From Ignavibacteriota bacterium (GTDB lineage Bacteria; Bacteroidota; Ignavibacteria; SZUA-365), in the NCBI GenBank assembly GCA_016218045.1, contig JACRFB010000039.1, positions 35,079 to 99,078 on the forward strand: a DNA stretch of 64,000 bases, given 5' to 3'. Shown here piece by piece: positions 45,183 through 54,945 of this stretch. Each line of letters begins with the position of its first letter. The stretch's first letter is position 1. The position numbers and the translations under genes were made by a program. The notes under the pieces were generated by a model. It saw only the letters and a list, made by a program, of their open reading frames with translations, did not search any database and was not told the origin of the DNA.

Positions 45183-47000
45183 ATGAGGAAAATATTTTCT
45201 GTTGCCCTGTTCGTTGCGCTTCTTGCGGTATCGCAGGCAGTGGCGCAACCGACAGTGATTCTCGGCCCGGGCCTCGGCGCCGGCCGTACCGTGTACCATC
45301 AGACCGGCAATCGCACGCTCGATGCCGACACGACATACATCCTGACCGGTCTGTATTTCGTGGACTCGACCTATAGTCTGACGATCGAGCCCGGCACGAT
45401 CATCCGCGGCGACACCGCGGCGACACTGATTATCGGTCGCGGCGCGACGATCAATGCAAACGCGACCTCGTCGAATCCGATCGTGTTTACGAGTCTGAAA
45501 CCGATCGGTTTCCGTGCTCCAGGCGACTGGGGCGGCTTGGTGATACTCGGCAACGCGCCGTCAAATCAGGTGAATCCGCTCATCGAAGGCGGTATCATCC
45601 CCGGATCCTACGGTGGGTCCAACCCGAACGACAATTCCGGAACCTTTCGCTATGTGCGCATCGAGTACCCCGGATACCGATTCCAGCTCAACAACGAGGT
45701 GAACGGACTGACGATGGGTGGTGTCGGCCGCGGCACGACCATCGAGTACGTGCAGGTCAGCTATTCGTTCGATGATTCCTTCGAATGGTTCGGCGGCACG
45801 GTGAACGCCCGCTACCTCGTGGCTTTCGGCGGCACGGATGATGAATTCGACACGGACTTCGGCTACCAGGGATTTGGACAGTTTTTATTCGGTCTGAAAG
45901 ATCCCGCGTACTGGGATCCGACAGGCGAGACCAATGGTTTCGAAACAGACAACGAGGGATCGGCGAGCTACAAGGTGCCGCGCACCATGCCCCGTTTTTC
46001 GAACGTGACACTCGTGGGCGCGAAACGAGTCGATTCCGTGTCCATGTTCAGCGGAAACAAGTTCCAGTACAGCGCTGTGGTTCGTCGCGGCACGATGTTT
46101 TCGTTCTACAACTCCGCCATACTCGGTTATCCCGGCGGACTGTCGCTGCGCGACTCCATCACCTTCCGCTCCGCCCTCAACGATTCACTGCAGATTCGCA
46201 CAAGCAGCATTGCGGCCTACGATGGAACCACATACCCTGTGATCCACGCGTCCGGCGCGGCTGGTTTCTTCACATTGACCGCGCTGCAGAGCTGGTTCAA
46301 CAACGCGGCGTACAACAATCTGGGCGGTTCGGCCGCGCGTACAGCAAGCGCCATCGGACTTGTGGATCTGAATAATCTGAATAATCCCGATCCGCGACCG
46401 GGCGTCTCCACCGAACTTGCCACAGCCGGCACCGAGTTTTCCGTTCCGCGCGGCTGGGCCGGGACGAATTTCTCCTTCGATTCGACGACATACCGCGGCG
46501 CGTTTAATCCGGCGCTCGGCATGAATGCGCAGTGGACGTCGGGCTGGACGAATTTCGATCCGCAGAACACACACTACATGAACACCGGCTGGAATCTAGT
46601 CTCGGTGCCGCGTGTCCCCGCGTCGTTCGACGCGACGTCGCTGTTCCCGACACGCGCCTTGAGCGACGTGTGGGCCTTCAGCAGCGGGTACACCAGCGCC
46701 ACGACGCTGTCGAACGGTCCCGGCTATTGGGCCTATTACAGCGCCCCGAAGGCGAATCCCATTTCCGGCGGCGTCATCGCCACACCGCTGACACTTGCCA
46801 CCACCACCGGTGCGGGCTGGGTGCTCATCGGTTGCAAGTCGACACCGGTCAGCACCTCGGCACTGTCCGTGACGGGTGCGGGCGTCGGTTCCGACTATTA
46901 CGGATTCACGGGTTCCGGGTATTCCGCCGTGACGACGCTTGAACCGGGCCGCGCGTACTGGGTGTACGTGACCGGCGCGACCACCATTTCCATTCCTTAA
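45183..47000 (+). CDS. Exported beta-helix-like protein, probable partner of the TonB receptor
   Basis: 605 residues. GGAG and signal peptide (MRKIFSVALFVALLAVSQAVAQ). Residues about 35-350 resemble proteins often annotated as T9SS-associated or multidrug-transporter-like that pair with TonB receptors (YILTGLYFVDSTYSLTIEPGT, GDWGGLVILGNAP, YVQVSYSFDDSFEWFGGTV, DDEFDTDFGYQGFGQF). The last 140 residues (GWNLVSVPRVPASF ... GPGYWAYYSAP ... GRAYWVYVTG) form a module also found at the end of the 52426 gene. No T9SS type A domain. Likely surface-exposed. Confidence 0.82.
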   Translation: MRKIFSVALFVALLAVSQAVAQPTVILGPGLGAGRTVYHQTGNRTLDADTTYILTGLYFVDSTYSLTIEPGTIIRGDTAATLIIGRGATINANATSSNPIVFTSLKPIGFRAPGDWGGLVILGNAPSNQVNPLIEGGIIPGSYGGSNPNDNSGTFRYVRIEYPGYRFQLNNEVNGLTMGGVGRGTTIEYVQVSYSFDDSFEWFGGTVNARYLVAFGGTDDEFDTDFGYQGFGQFLFGLKDPAYWDPTGETNGFETDNEGSASYKVPRTMPRFSNVTLVGAKRVDSVSMFSGNKFQYSAVVRRGTMFSFYNSAILGYPGGLSLRDSITFRSALNDSLQIRTSSIAAYDGTTYPVIHASGAAGFFTLTALQSWFNNAAYNNLGGSAARTASAIGLVDLNNLNNPDPRPGVSTELATAGTEFSVPRGWAGTNFSFDSTTYRGAFNPALGMNAQWTSGWTNFDPQNTHYMNTGWNLVSVPRVPASFDATSLFPTRALSDVWAFSSGYTSATTLSNGPGYWAYYSAPKANPISGGVIATPLTLATTTGAGWVLIGCKSTPVSTSALSVTGAGVGSDYYGFTGSGYSAVTTLEPGRAYWVYVTGATTISIP

Positions 47001-47030
47001 CAAGAACATACATCCCTTTTGGAGACAATG

Positions 47031-49334
47031 ATGATACGCAAGTTCATTGGAGCAGCGTTCCTCCTCGCCTTTCTGGCTACGGCCGCGCAGGCGCAGGTGG
47101 CATATAAACTCACCATTACGATCGGCACAGGCACCACCACACAGAACCTCGAACTCGGCATCAACGATGGCGGCGCGAGTTATCCCGCCAGCAGCAACGG
47201 CGTCGATACCGCCGCTGCATTCGGCGCAAACGGCAGTGTGGGCACGGCCGGCTTCCGCGAAAGTCTTGCGCCTCCCGCGCCTCCCGCACCCTTCGATCTC
47301 GACGCAAAATTCCTGAGCATGCCCGGCAGCCCCTCCACATTCCCGGCCGGTCTCGGCGCAGGCACCTTCCGCAACTTTCGCGCTTTTGTCAACTCGAGCA
47401 CGGTCGACACCTTCCGCATCAAGATCTCGGGTGACGGCGGTTCGTGGGAAAACAACGGCGGCACGATTTCCTGGCCGTCCGGCCTGAACGCCTATGGCTC
47501 GTCATGGACCATACAGCCGCGCACAGGCACCGCATTTGCGGCAACAAACATGCTCACCAGCACATCGGTGACAGTGCCGGCCGGAAACAACCCGGTGGAA
47601 GTGTACATCATCAAAGTTGGCCAGATTGCTCCGAGCCCCGGGCCCACGTTCTCGGCCTCGCCGAATCCGCTCGCATTCGGATCGCGCAATGTGAACACCA
47701 CGACAGACCTCGTCCTCACCGTCTCGAATCCCGGTACCGTGAACGCACTGAACGTGACGGCTGTAGACACGACGCTCGGCGGGCAGAGCTTCTTCTGGGT
47801 TGGCACCGCGCCGAATCCGGCCGGTTTCAACGTTCCGGCGAGCAGCTCGGTCAATTTCACAATCCGTTTCCAGCCGACATCGGGCGGCGGTTTCAGCGAG
47901 CAGATCGAATTCGCGCATAACGCGTCGGGCTCACCCTCCGTCATCAACATCAGCGGCACAGGCCAGGCCCAGGGCGGAGAACTTGTCTTCTCAGCCGACA
48001 CGGTCGTGCGCAACGATCTCACCAGCGGGTATGTGGATTCGCTCACCGTGGCGACGTACGTCGGCGTACCGACACGTTCGCTGCAGCTTCGTCTGATCAA
48101 CACGTACAGCCCCACGTCGAAGACACGCCTAACGGCCGTCTCGCGCGGCGCCCGCGTGGCCGATCCTTCGAAGTGGATCTTCCAGTATGAAATCGGTCAT
48201 GGTCCGGTTGCGTCCGACCTCAGCTCCATCGATACGATCCGCCTCGTGATTCTCGGCACCAACGACTCGCTCGTCGCGGGTACCAGCACGGAATCGCTCG
48301 TGAAGTTCACGTACTCCACCGTCGACATCGGCACCGATTCCGCATGGAGCTCGATGGTCCTCACCGACATCGTCTCCTCCGACTGGCGCGGTGTCAGCAC
48401 GCAGCTCACGGGCGACGCGCCCCAGCAGGTGCTTATCCTCGACCGTGGCGTCGGTCTGAACGGCGACACCAACGGCGACGGATTTGTGGATCTTCTCGAT
48501 CTGCTTCAGGTGATCGACCACATCCTCGGTCGCATCACGCTGCAGACACGCGAATTCCAGCGTTCGGATGTGGCCCCGTGGCCGTCGGGCGACAACGCTC
48601 TCGATGCCCGCGACGTGGCACTCATACAGCAGATCATTCTGACGGGCGAGTATCCCGATGGTTCACCGATTCCGTTCACGGGCGGCAGCGTCCGCGCGAT
48701 CTCGAAGACGGGCGCCGCGCGTCTCGTCGTCGACCTGACGCAGAATCCGGCCGTGGTGTCGATCGAAAGCAACGACGCCGTGAAGGGCGTGCAGTTCGAT
48801 ATCGCCGGTGCGGCCTCGAATGGCTCGGCGGTGTCCGATATGCAGAACGTGCTTTTCCGCCAGAACGGCGGCACGCTTCGTTCGGTGTTCTACCAGAACA
48901 GCGGCAGCGAACTCGGCGCCGGTGCGCATGTGATCGCGACCCTCCCGCTCGTGCAGATCGCGGAGATTGAGGTCCGCAATGTGGTTGTCGCAAACGCGAT
49001 GAATCAACGCATCCCCGCCGAAGTGCTGGTCCGCAAGAGCGGCACCGACGTGCCTGCGTCGTTCGACCTCCTCGGCAACTATCCGAACCCGTTCAATCCG
49101 AGCACCACGATCTCCTTCGCGGTTCCGGCGCAGAGCAGCGTTCGCATCTCCGTGCTCGACATGCTCGGCCGCGAAGTGCGCACGCTCGTTTCGTCGACGG
49201 TCGATGCCGGCACACACAGCATTGTGTGGGACGGTCTCGACAATCACGGCGCCGCTGTGTCTTCGGGCATGTTCATGTACAGGATGCAGGCGGGCGATTT
49301 TACCGCCACCCGCACCATGACACTGCACAAATAA
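47031..49334 (+). CDS. Multidomain secreted protein: shared N-domain, Ig-like, dockerin-like and T9SS domains
   Basis: 767 residues from ATG 47031 (47028 also possible; GGAG upstream). Signal peptide (FIGAAFLLAFLATAAQAQ). N-terminal domain (about 20-200) related to the next two genes (LELGINDGGASYP ... RESLAPPAPPAPFDL ... WTIQPRTGTAF). Then an ASH/HYDIN-like Ig domain (NPLAFGSRNVNTTTDLVLTVSN), a cohesin-like beta domain, and a dockerin-type pair of loops (NGDTNGDGFVDLLDLLQVI and DVAPWPSGDNALDARDVAL). The C-terminus is a canonical T9SS domain (GNYPNPFNPSTTISFAVP ... ). Surface or secreted; no enzymatic motif. Confidence 0.88.
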   Translation: MIRKFIGAAFLLAFLATAAQAQVAYKLTITIGTGTTTQNLELGINDGGASYPASSNGVDTAAAFGANGSVGTAGFRESLAPPAPPAPFDLDAKFLSMPGSPSTFPAGLGAGTFRNFRAFVNSSTVDTFRIKISGDGGSWENNGGTISWPSGLNAYGSSWTIQPRTGTAFAATNMLTSTSVTVPAGNNPVEVYIIKVGQIAPSPGPTFSASPNPLAFGSRNVNTTTDLVLTVSNPGTVNALNVTAVDTTLGGQSFFWVGTAPNPAGFNVPASSSVNFTIRFQPTSGGGFSEQIEFAHNASGSPSVINISGTGQAQGGELVFSADTVVRNDLTSGYVDSLTVATYVGVPTRSLQLRLINTYSPTSKTRLTAVSRGARVADPSKWIFQYEIGHGPVASDLSSIDTIRLVILGTNDSLVAGTSTESLVKFTYSTVDIGTDSAWSSMVLTDIVSSDWRGVSTQLTGDAPQQVLILDRGVGLNGDTNGDGFVDLLDLLQVIDHILGRITLQTREFQRSDVAPWPSGDNALDARDVALIQQIILTGEYPDGSPIPFTGGSVRAISKTGAARLVVDLTQNPAVVSIESNDAVKGVQFDIAGAASNGSAVSDMQNVLFRQNGGTLRSVFYQNSGSELGAGAHVIATLPLVQIAEIEVRNVVVANAMNQRIPAEVLVRKSGTDVPASFDLLGNYPNPFNPSTTISFAVPAQSSVRISVLDMLGREVRTLVSSTVDAGTHSIVWDGLDNHGAAVSSGMFMYRMQAGDFTATRTMTLHK

Positions 49335-49350
49335 TCGATTCATTCTCATT

Positions 49351-49395
49351 CGCGACAGGCCTGTCCGGCGCTTCGGCGCCGGGCAGGCAATCGCG
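49351..49395 (+). promoter_or_regulatory. Strong intergenic hairpin with TTCG tetraloop
   Basis: A 13-base stem (49359-49371 with 49376-49388, one G-U pair) closed by TTCG, extended after an internal loop by 5 more pairs (49351-49355 with 49391-49395). It lies between the 47031 and 49444 genes. There is no T run, so it is more likely an RNA stabiliser or attenuator than a terminator. Confidence 0.6.
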
Positions 49396-49443
49396 TTCCA
49401 CGACAGTGACACATCGCGCATCACAAATCGAAAGGATACACTC

Positions 49444-50283
49444 ATGAAGTCTGTACTACCCGTCGTCCTTTTCCTCGCAGCCCTCGGCACCGCGGCAGCA
49501 CAAACGCAGACGTCGTTCCTCGTGCCTCTGTATTTCAGCGCGGGACCGGAAAAAGACACGCTCCATTTTGGTGTGAATCCCGGGAACACCGTCGGCATCG
49601 ATGACGCCGCGAGTTTTGGAAGCTACCGGGAATCGATGGCGCCCCCGACACCGCCCCCGCCCTTCGCCTTCGATACACGTTTCATTTCCTTGCCCGGGCG
49701 CGTGAGCACATACCCGACAGGTCTCGGAACGGGTGCGTTTCGCGATGTCCGCGGGTATAAGAGCAACGATCAGGTCGATTCGTTCCGCGTGCGTATCGAC
49801 GGTGATCAGACGGATAACGGCGATGTGATTGTGAGCTGGCCTTCGAACCTCAAGGATTATGCGACGAAGTGGACCATCAAGCCGCAGACGGGAAGCGACT
49901 GGCCGGCGACAGACATGCTCACCACCACCTCGGTGACCATTCCCGCCGGTGCACAGAAAAACATCATCATTATCAAGACGGGCGCCTTCGTCACCGAAAC
50001 GGAACGTGCGGCTGATCCGCAGGTCTTCGATCTCGCGCAGAATTTCCCGAATCCGGTGCACGCCGTAACGCAGATTTCCTTCACGCTTCCCGCGCAGCAA
50101 TTCGCCACGCTCGACGTGTACAACCTCCTCGGCGCTCGTGTCGCGCGAGTGACCGCGCGTGAATTCGCGGCCGGCACCCATACGATCCGCTTCGATGCGA
50201 GTCGTCTGCCCGCGGGTATATACCTGTACCGGCTCGACTCGCAGGGAGCGAGTGTAGTGCGCCGCCTGCATGTGACACGATGA
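49444..50283 (+). CDS. Secreted protein with shared N-domain and T9SS sorting domain
   Basis: 279 residues. AAGGA and signal peptide (LPVVLFLAALGTAAAQT). Residues about 20-180 match the N-domain of the 47031 protein in order and spacing (LHFGVNPGNTVGIDDA, YRESMAPPTPPPPFAFDTR, SWPSNLKDYATKWTIKPQTG, TTTSVTIPAG). The remainder is a T9SS type A domain (QNFPNPVHAVTQISFTLP ... LPAGIYLYRL). In effect a short version of its neighbour, without the Ig and dockerin parts. Confidence 0.87.
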   Translation: MKSVLPVVLFLAALGTAAAQTQTSFLVPLYFSAGPEKDTLHFGVNPGNTVGIDDAASFGSYRESMAPPTPPPPFAFDTRFISLPGRVSTYPTGLGTGAFRDVRGYKSNDQVDSFRVRIDGDQTDNGDVIVSWPSNLKDYATKWTIKPQTGSDWPATDMLTTTSVTIPAGAQKNIIIIKTGAFVTETERAADPQVFDLAQNFPNPVHAVTQISFTLPAQQFATLDVYNLLGARVARVTAREFAAGTHTIRFDASRLPAGIYLYRLDSQGASVVRRLHVTR

Positions 50284-50296
50284 ACTCGGTTGTATA

Positions 50297-50827
50297 ATGC
50301 TGAGTTCATCAATCCTCATTGTGTTTTTTCTGCTCTGCGCCTGCGTGATGCCGCCAATGCGCGCCATCGCGCAGGTGCCGGTGCAGGATTCCATCGCGAT
50401 ATTGGCCTATGATGCGGCGGGGCAGAGCGGCGGCATCGTGATTGGGTACCATCCCGATGCCACAACCGGTTATGATCCTTTACTTGGTGACAAGCCCATA
50501 CCGCCTGTTCCCGCGGTCGATGCGTTCGATTTTCGTTGTATTGATCCGCCAGGCCTGCGGCGCACCCCACCCACGGGTTGTTATCGCGACATTCGACGGC
50601 CGCAACCCGCGGCTGTGGCGGATACATTCCGCATTCGCGTGCAACCGCAGAATGGCGCTTTCCCCGTGCGCATCGGGTGGAGGCAGACGCAATTGCGTGC
50701 CTTCCGCGCCGCGTTCTTGCGGCTTTCGAACGACACGGGTGATGTCTCCGTCGACATGCACATATCGGAGCGGGTCGAGATCGCAGCGAACGCCCGACTA
50801 GACTTCCTGATCATTCTGACACGATAA
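50297..50827 (+). CDS. Secreted single-domain protein related to its neighbours
   Basis: 176 residues. Signal peptide (ILIVFFLLCACVMPPMRAIAQ). The rest is a diverged copy of the N-domain seen in the two upstream genes (IVIGYHPDATTGYDPLLGD, FDFRCIDPPG, DTFRIRVQPQNGAFPVRIGW, VEIAANARLDFLIIL). No T9SS domain, so either it is a periplasmic form or it has lost its sorting signal. Starts 13 bases after the upstream stop with no clear ribosome site. Confidence 0.75.
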   Translation: MLSSSILIVFFLLCACVMPPMRAIAQVPVQDSIAILAYDAAGQSGGIVIGYHPDATTGYDPLLGDKPIPPVPAVDAFDFRCIDPPGLRRTPPTGCYRDIRRPQPAAVADTFRIRVQPQNGAFPVRIGWRQTQLRAFRAAFLRLSNDTGDVSVDMHISERVEIAANARLDFLIILTR

Positions 50828-50866
50828 TATCGATCCGATCGCTCCAAAGATTCCGGAGGAACTCAC

Positions 50867-52420
50867 ATGCCGTCTGCTACACCACATCACACTGTCTGCT
50901 CACTTTTGAGATTGTTGCTGCTCGTTGTGTTCAGTGCGGTGACAATCACACCCGGCTCGCTGCGAGCCGCAACGGATCGGCCGGAGGAAACGCGGTACGC
51001 GGATCCTCGCGTGCAGGGAGGATTCGTGGTCTTCGAAACCTCAACACTCTCCGTGCTCGACAATCGCAGCGACGTGGAGGTCCGCCTCGCCTTGTCAGAC
51101 TATGACGGCGATTCGCTTTCAGCGCTGCAATTCAGTGTCGTGAACCGTGTCGGCCATCTGCGTTTCGAAGCCGCCCGGCTTGGCGATTCGCTCGCGGCGA
51201 GCGGTTCCTGGTATTTCTCGCACTACATACGGCGCGGGGCACTGCAACCGGATCTCGGTGCAACCGACACACTGACGGTGATTATGTTCGGCCTGAATGG
51301 CACAGCAATCACGCCAGGAAGCATCCCGGATCTCGTGCGCATATCCTTTGCCGTCTCAGATATTTCTCTTGCGACGGATTCGACTTCGCTGCGCATCGAG
51401 AATGCGGTTGGCTCGCTGCGGAATGGCTCTGATGCCATGCTGTTGGGCGGATCCGATCTCGCGCTCAGTATCATGAACACGGTGCAGAAGGGTGATGTGG
51501 ACGGCAATGACGAGGTCGATATCAATGACGTGCTCGGACTCATTCAGGCGATCCTCGGCCGCGAGACGTTGACCGGTTCAACTTTCACACGCGCCGACAT
51601 CGCACCGTGGCCTTCGGGTGACGAAGTCCTCAACGTGCGCGACCTTGTGCTCACGCAACGTGTCATCCTCGACGGACTCTACCCCGACGGCACACCCCTG
51701 CGCTTCGCTCCGCGGCATGGCGGGACCACGGATGCATCCGCGCCTTCGGCCGCTCCGGATGTGCGCATGGTCGTCTATGTGCACGCCGACGGTCTCTCGC
51801 TGCACATGACAAACAATCCGCGCGTCAAGGGCATACAGCTCGAATTGAACAACATGCCCGTCGTGCCTGATACCGTCCGTCTCCGAACCATTTTCGATCC
51901 GGGACCGACGTGGAATCGCACATCGTCGAATGTGCTGGTCCTGCTCATGAACAACGATGCCGCGCTGTCCGTGCCGCCCGGTTCCCAATACGTGACGCAC
52001 CTTCGCTTTCCGATCCCCAGTCCGTTTCAGGTGAACATCAAGAAATTGATCGTGGCCGACGAGAAGAATCAGAAAATCACAAATCTCGAAGTGGCCATCG
52101 TGTACAGTCAGCCCAGCGAAGTGACCGCAGCATTGGTGCCCGGTGAGCTCAAAATCGGATCGATACATCCGAATCCATCTACCGGTGCATCCACTCTGTC
52201 CTATGCATTGCGGTCCACTGCAGCGGCGGAGCTTGCCGTGTACAACACGCGCGGAACGCGTGTGCGCACGCTGGCTCGCGGGATGATCGCGGCGGGCGAT
52301 CACATGGCGGTGTGGGACGGTCGTGACGAACAGGGCGCGACCCTGCCGAACGGCGTGTACTGGTGCGTTCTGCAGGCCGCCGGGAATCGCGTCCTCAGAG
52401 CTGTCACCCTGCTTCGCTAA
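50867..52420 (+). CDS. Secreted dockerin-like protein with T9SS sorting domain
   Basis: 517 residues. GGAGG 7 bases upstream; signal peptide near residue 35. A cohesin-like beta domain (VEVRLALSDYDGDSLSALQFS ...) is followed by dockerin-like loops (GDVDGNDEVDINDVLGLIQ and ADIAPWPSGDEVLNVRDLV), another beta domain (VVYVHADGLSLHMTNNPRVKG) and a T9SS type A domain (IHPNPSTGASTLSYALR ... LPNGVYWCVL). Very similar in plan to the second half of the 47031 protein. Role unknown. Confidence 0.87.
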   Translation: MPSATPHHTVCSLLRLLLLVVFSAVTITPGSLRAATDRPEETRYADPRVQGGFVVFETSTLSVLDNRSDVEVRLALSDYDGDSLSALQFSVVNRVGHLRFEAARLGDSLAASGSWYFSHYIRRGALQPDLGATDTLTVIMFGLNGTAITPGSIPDLVRISFAVSDISLATDSTSLRIENAVGSLRNGSDAMLLGGSDLALSIMNTVQKGDVDGNDEVDINDVLGLIQAILGRETLTGSTFTRADIAPWPSGDEVLNVRDLVLTQRVILDGLYPDGTPLRFAPRHGGTTDASAPSAAPDVRMVVYVHADGLSLHMTNNPRVKGIQLELNNMPVVPDTVRLRTIFDPGPTWNRTSSNVLVLLMNNDAALSVPPGSQYVTHLRFPIPSPFQVNIKKLIVADEKNQKITNLEVAIVYSQPSEVTAALVPGELKIGSIHPNPSTGASTLSYALRSTAAAELAVYNTRGTRVRTLARGMIAAGDHMAVWDGRDEQGATLPNGVYWCVLQAAGNRVLRAVTLLR

Positions 52421-52425
52421 TCCCG

Positions 52426-54945
52426 ATGTGTCGCTCGATCTTTCTCCGTTCGCCATCCGCGGCATTTCGGGCAGCGCTCGTTCTTCCCCTCCTGACGTGT
52501 TTCTTCACGATCGTTACGCACGCGCAGCACATGAAGGTCGCAACACGAGATACCGCACCCCGTCCGTCATCACAGGCGGACGCAGTCGGTTGGATGGAAC
52601 GATATTCAATCCCGGGTGTCAACGGCACCATCCATACTATTGCGACCGATGGCGATAACGTCTATGTCGGCGGTACATTCACCGAGGCAGGAGGTGTAGC
52701 GGCACGAAACGTCGTGCACTGGGACGGGTATGGCTGGCGTACACTCGGCAGCGGACTCGACAGCACTGTGCTTGCTCTCGCCGTCGTGGACGGGACTCTC
52801 TATGCAGGCGGCCTCTTCACCACCGCCGGTGGTGCGGTGATGCGGCATGTTGCACGATGGAGCGGGTCCGCCTGGGAGGCCTTGGGGAACGGTGTGCAGG
52901 GCGATGTGCGCGCGCTGCATGCACGCGGCGATACTCTATACGTCGGCGGTTATTTTTCCATTGCCGGTGCTCTTACGGCAAACAATATCGCTCGATATCG
53001 CGCCGGCATCTGGTCCGCGCTCGGAACCGGCACAAACGGTCCGGTGAACGCCATCACGGTACATCGCGATACACTGGTGATCGGCGGCGAATTTGCCGGG
53101 CGTGTCGCCCGCTGGACGGGCACGGCTTGGCAGACCCATGTCACCGCAACAAACAGCACCGTGCGCGCGCTCGTTTCATCGCCGCACGGCTTGTACATCG
53201 GCGGCGACTTCACCATCGCAGGCGGGGAACTCGCGTCGCGCATCCTCTGGTATGATGCTGGCGCCTACGTGCCGCTGACCGCGGGTGTGAACGCCCCCGT
53301 CCACGCCCTGTATGCCGATTCCACCAGCATGTATGTCGCGGGACAGTTTACCCTGGCGGCGGGTCTTGCCTGCGCACACATCGCCCGATGGGACGGGCTG
53401 TCGTGGTACTCGCTCGGCAGCGGAACCGACACCACCGTCTACGTGCTCGCTGCCACACCGTCGAAACTGCTTGTCGGCGGTGCGATGACACGTGCCGGTG
53501 GACTCGCGACTCGGACCCTTGCGTATTGGGATCAGGCGGGGTGGCATGCCACAGGATTCGGACTGGATGGTCCGATATACACCCTTCTCGTGCGAGATTC
53601 GCTTCTGTATGCAGGAGGCAGTTTTGCGCACGCCGGTGGTGTGCCGGCGATGAATATCGCGGTATGGAACGGATTGACGTGGGCACCGCTGGGAACTGGC
53701 ACAAACGGCCCGGTCTTCACGCTCTTTGCCGTTGGCTCCGATCTGTACGCGGGTGGATCGTTTTCCTCGGCTGGGGGCATCGCTGCCGGCCGCATCGCGC
53801 GCTGGGGCAGTGGTGGCTGGTCTGCGCTGGGGAGCGGGTGCAACAATCTCGTGGACGATATCGACACGCTGGGTGGCGCGCTGGTGGTTTCCGGGGCCTT
53901 TACGCTGGCGGGGGGGACATCGGCAAACCGTGTAGCCCGCTGGGACGGTGCGACGTGGTCGGGACTGGGCGGCGGCATGAATGGCCGTGTGGTTGCACTC
54001 GCGTCGAAGGGCGGCGTTCTTTATGCGGGCGGCGAATTTCTCACCGCCGGCGGTACATCCGCGCAACGAGTCGCACGATGGAATGGAACCGCATGGTCCG
54101 CACTCGGCACCGGCGTCGACGGAACCATAGCATCGCTCGCGACCGATGACAGCGGCCTCGTTGCCGCGGGGTACTTCACAAGCGCCGGCGGGTATGCGGC
54201 GGGACGTGTCGCCCGCTGGACCGGCGCAGCGTGGACCCCGCTCGGGCTAGGGATGAATGGGCCTGTGCTCGACATATCCATGGCTCAAGGGCGCGTGTAC
54301 GTGTGCGGTTCCTTTACATCGGCGGACGCACAAAGTGCCACCAATGCGGCGGCCTGGGATGGCAGCCGTTGGGAATCCTTCGGCGGTGGACCCGAGGGAA
54401 ACGCTCACGCTCTGGCATTGACGGACTCGGGCATGTTTCTCGGAGGAGATTTTTCCGTAGCGGCAGGGAATGCCGCTGGATCGATTTCGCGGTGGGCACG
54501 TCCGGTATTCACGATGTACGGATCAGGATGGAACATCATCAGTCCACCCCTGCTTGCGCAGGGCTTTCAGCAGTCGTCGATCGGAGGCCTGTCGTTACAG
54601 GATCTGTGGCGCATGGAAGCGGGCAGGTACACGAATCCACTCCGGCTCGATGCGGGCGAAGGGTATTGGACGTATCTGCCGGCTCCGGATTCCATCGCGT
54701 ATACGGGTGTTCCCTTCGACTCCACAAGACGCATCGTAACCGATGCACCGGGGTGGATACTTGTTGGTGCCGTCAGCCGGCCTGTTGCGGCCTCTTCAGT
54801 GAGAACAGTGCCTTCATCCGCCTATCTTGCGGGATCGTTGTATGGATACAGCGGCGGCATGTATACGACACCGTCGCATCTGGTCCCCGGTCGCGGGTAT
54901 TGGATGTACATATTGCAGAACTGCGAGGTGATGATCGGTCCCTAA
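52426..54945 (+). CDS. Exported protein with 14 kelch-like propeller repeats
   Basis: 839 residues from ATG 52426 (5 bases after the upstream stop, translationally coupled). Signal peptide near residue 35. Fourteen repeats of about 40 residues follow the plan VARWDGxxWxALGxGxxGxVxALAxxxxxLYxGGxFTxAGG, enough for two seven-bladed propellers. The C-terminal 140 residues (YGSGWNIISPPLLAQ ... GEGYWTYLPAP ... GRGYWMYIL) match the end of the 45183 protein instead of a T9SS type A domain. Surface-exposed; ligand unknown. Confidence 0.88.
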   Translation: MCRSIFLRSPSAAFRAALVLPLLTCFFTIVTHAQHMKVATRDTAPRPSSQADAVGWMERYSIPGVNGTIHTIATDGDNVYVGGTFTEAGGVAARNVVHWDGYGWRTLGSGLDSTVLALAVVDGTLYAGGLFTTAGGAVMRHVARWSGSAWEALGNGVQGDVRALHARGDTLYVGGYFSIAGALTANNIARYRAGIWSALGTGTNGPVNAITVHRDTLVIGGEFAGRVARWTGTAWQTHVTATNSTVRALVSSPHGLYIGGDFTIAGGELASRILWYDAGAYVPLTAGVNAPVHALYADSTSMYVAGQFTLAAGLACAHIARWDGLSWYSLGSGTDTTVYVLAATPSKLLVGGAMTRAGGLATRTLAYWDQAGWHATGFGLDGPIYTLLVRDSLLYAGGSFAHAGGVPAMNIAVWNGLTWAPLGTGTNGPVFTLFAVGSDLYAGGSFSSAGGIAAGRIARWGSGGWSALGSGCNNLVDDIDTLGGALVVSGAFTLAGGTSANRVARWDGATWSGLGGGMNGRVVALASKGGVLYAGGEFLTAGGTSAQRVARWNGTAWSALGTGVDGTIASLATDDSGLVAAGYFTSAGGYAAGRVARWTGAAWTPLGLGMNGPVLDISMAQGRVYVCGSFTSADAQSATNAAAWDGSRWESFGGGPEGNAHALALTDSGMFLGGDFSVAAGNAAGSISRWARPVFTMYGSGWNIISPPLLAQGFQQSSIGGLSLQDLWRMEAGRYTNPLRLDAGEGYWTYLPAPDSIAYTGVPFDSTRRIVTDAPGWILVGAVSRPVAASSVRTVPSSAYLAGSLYGYSGGMYTTPSHLVPGRGYWMYILQNCEVMIGP

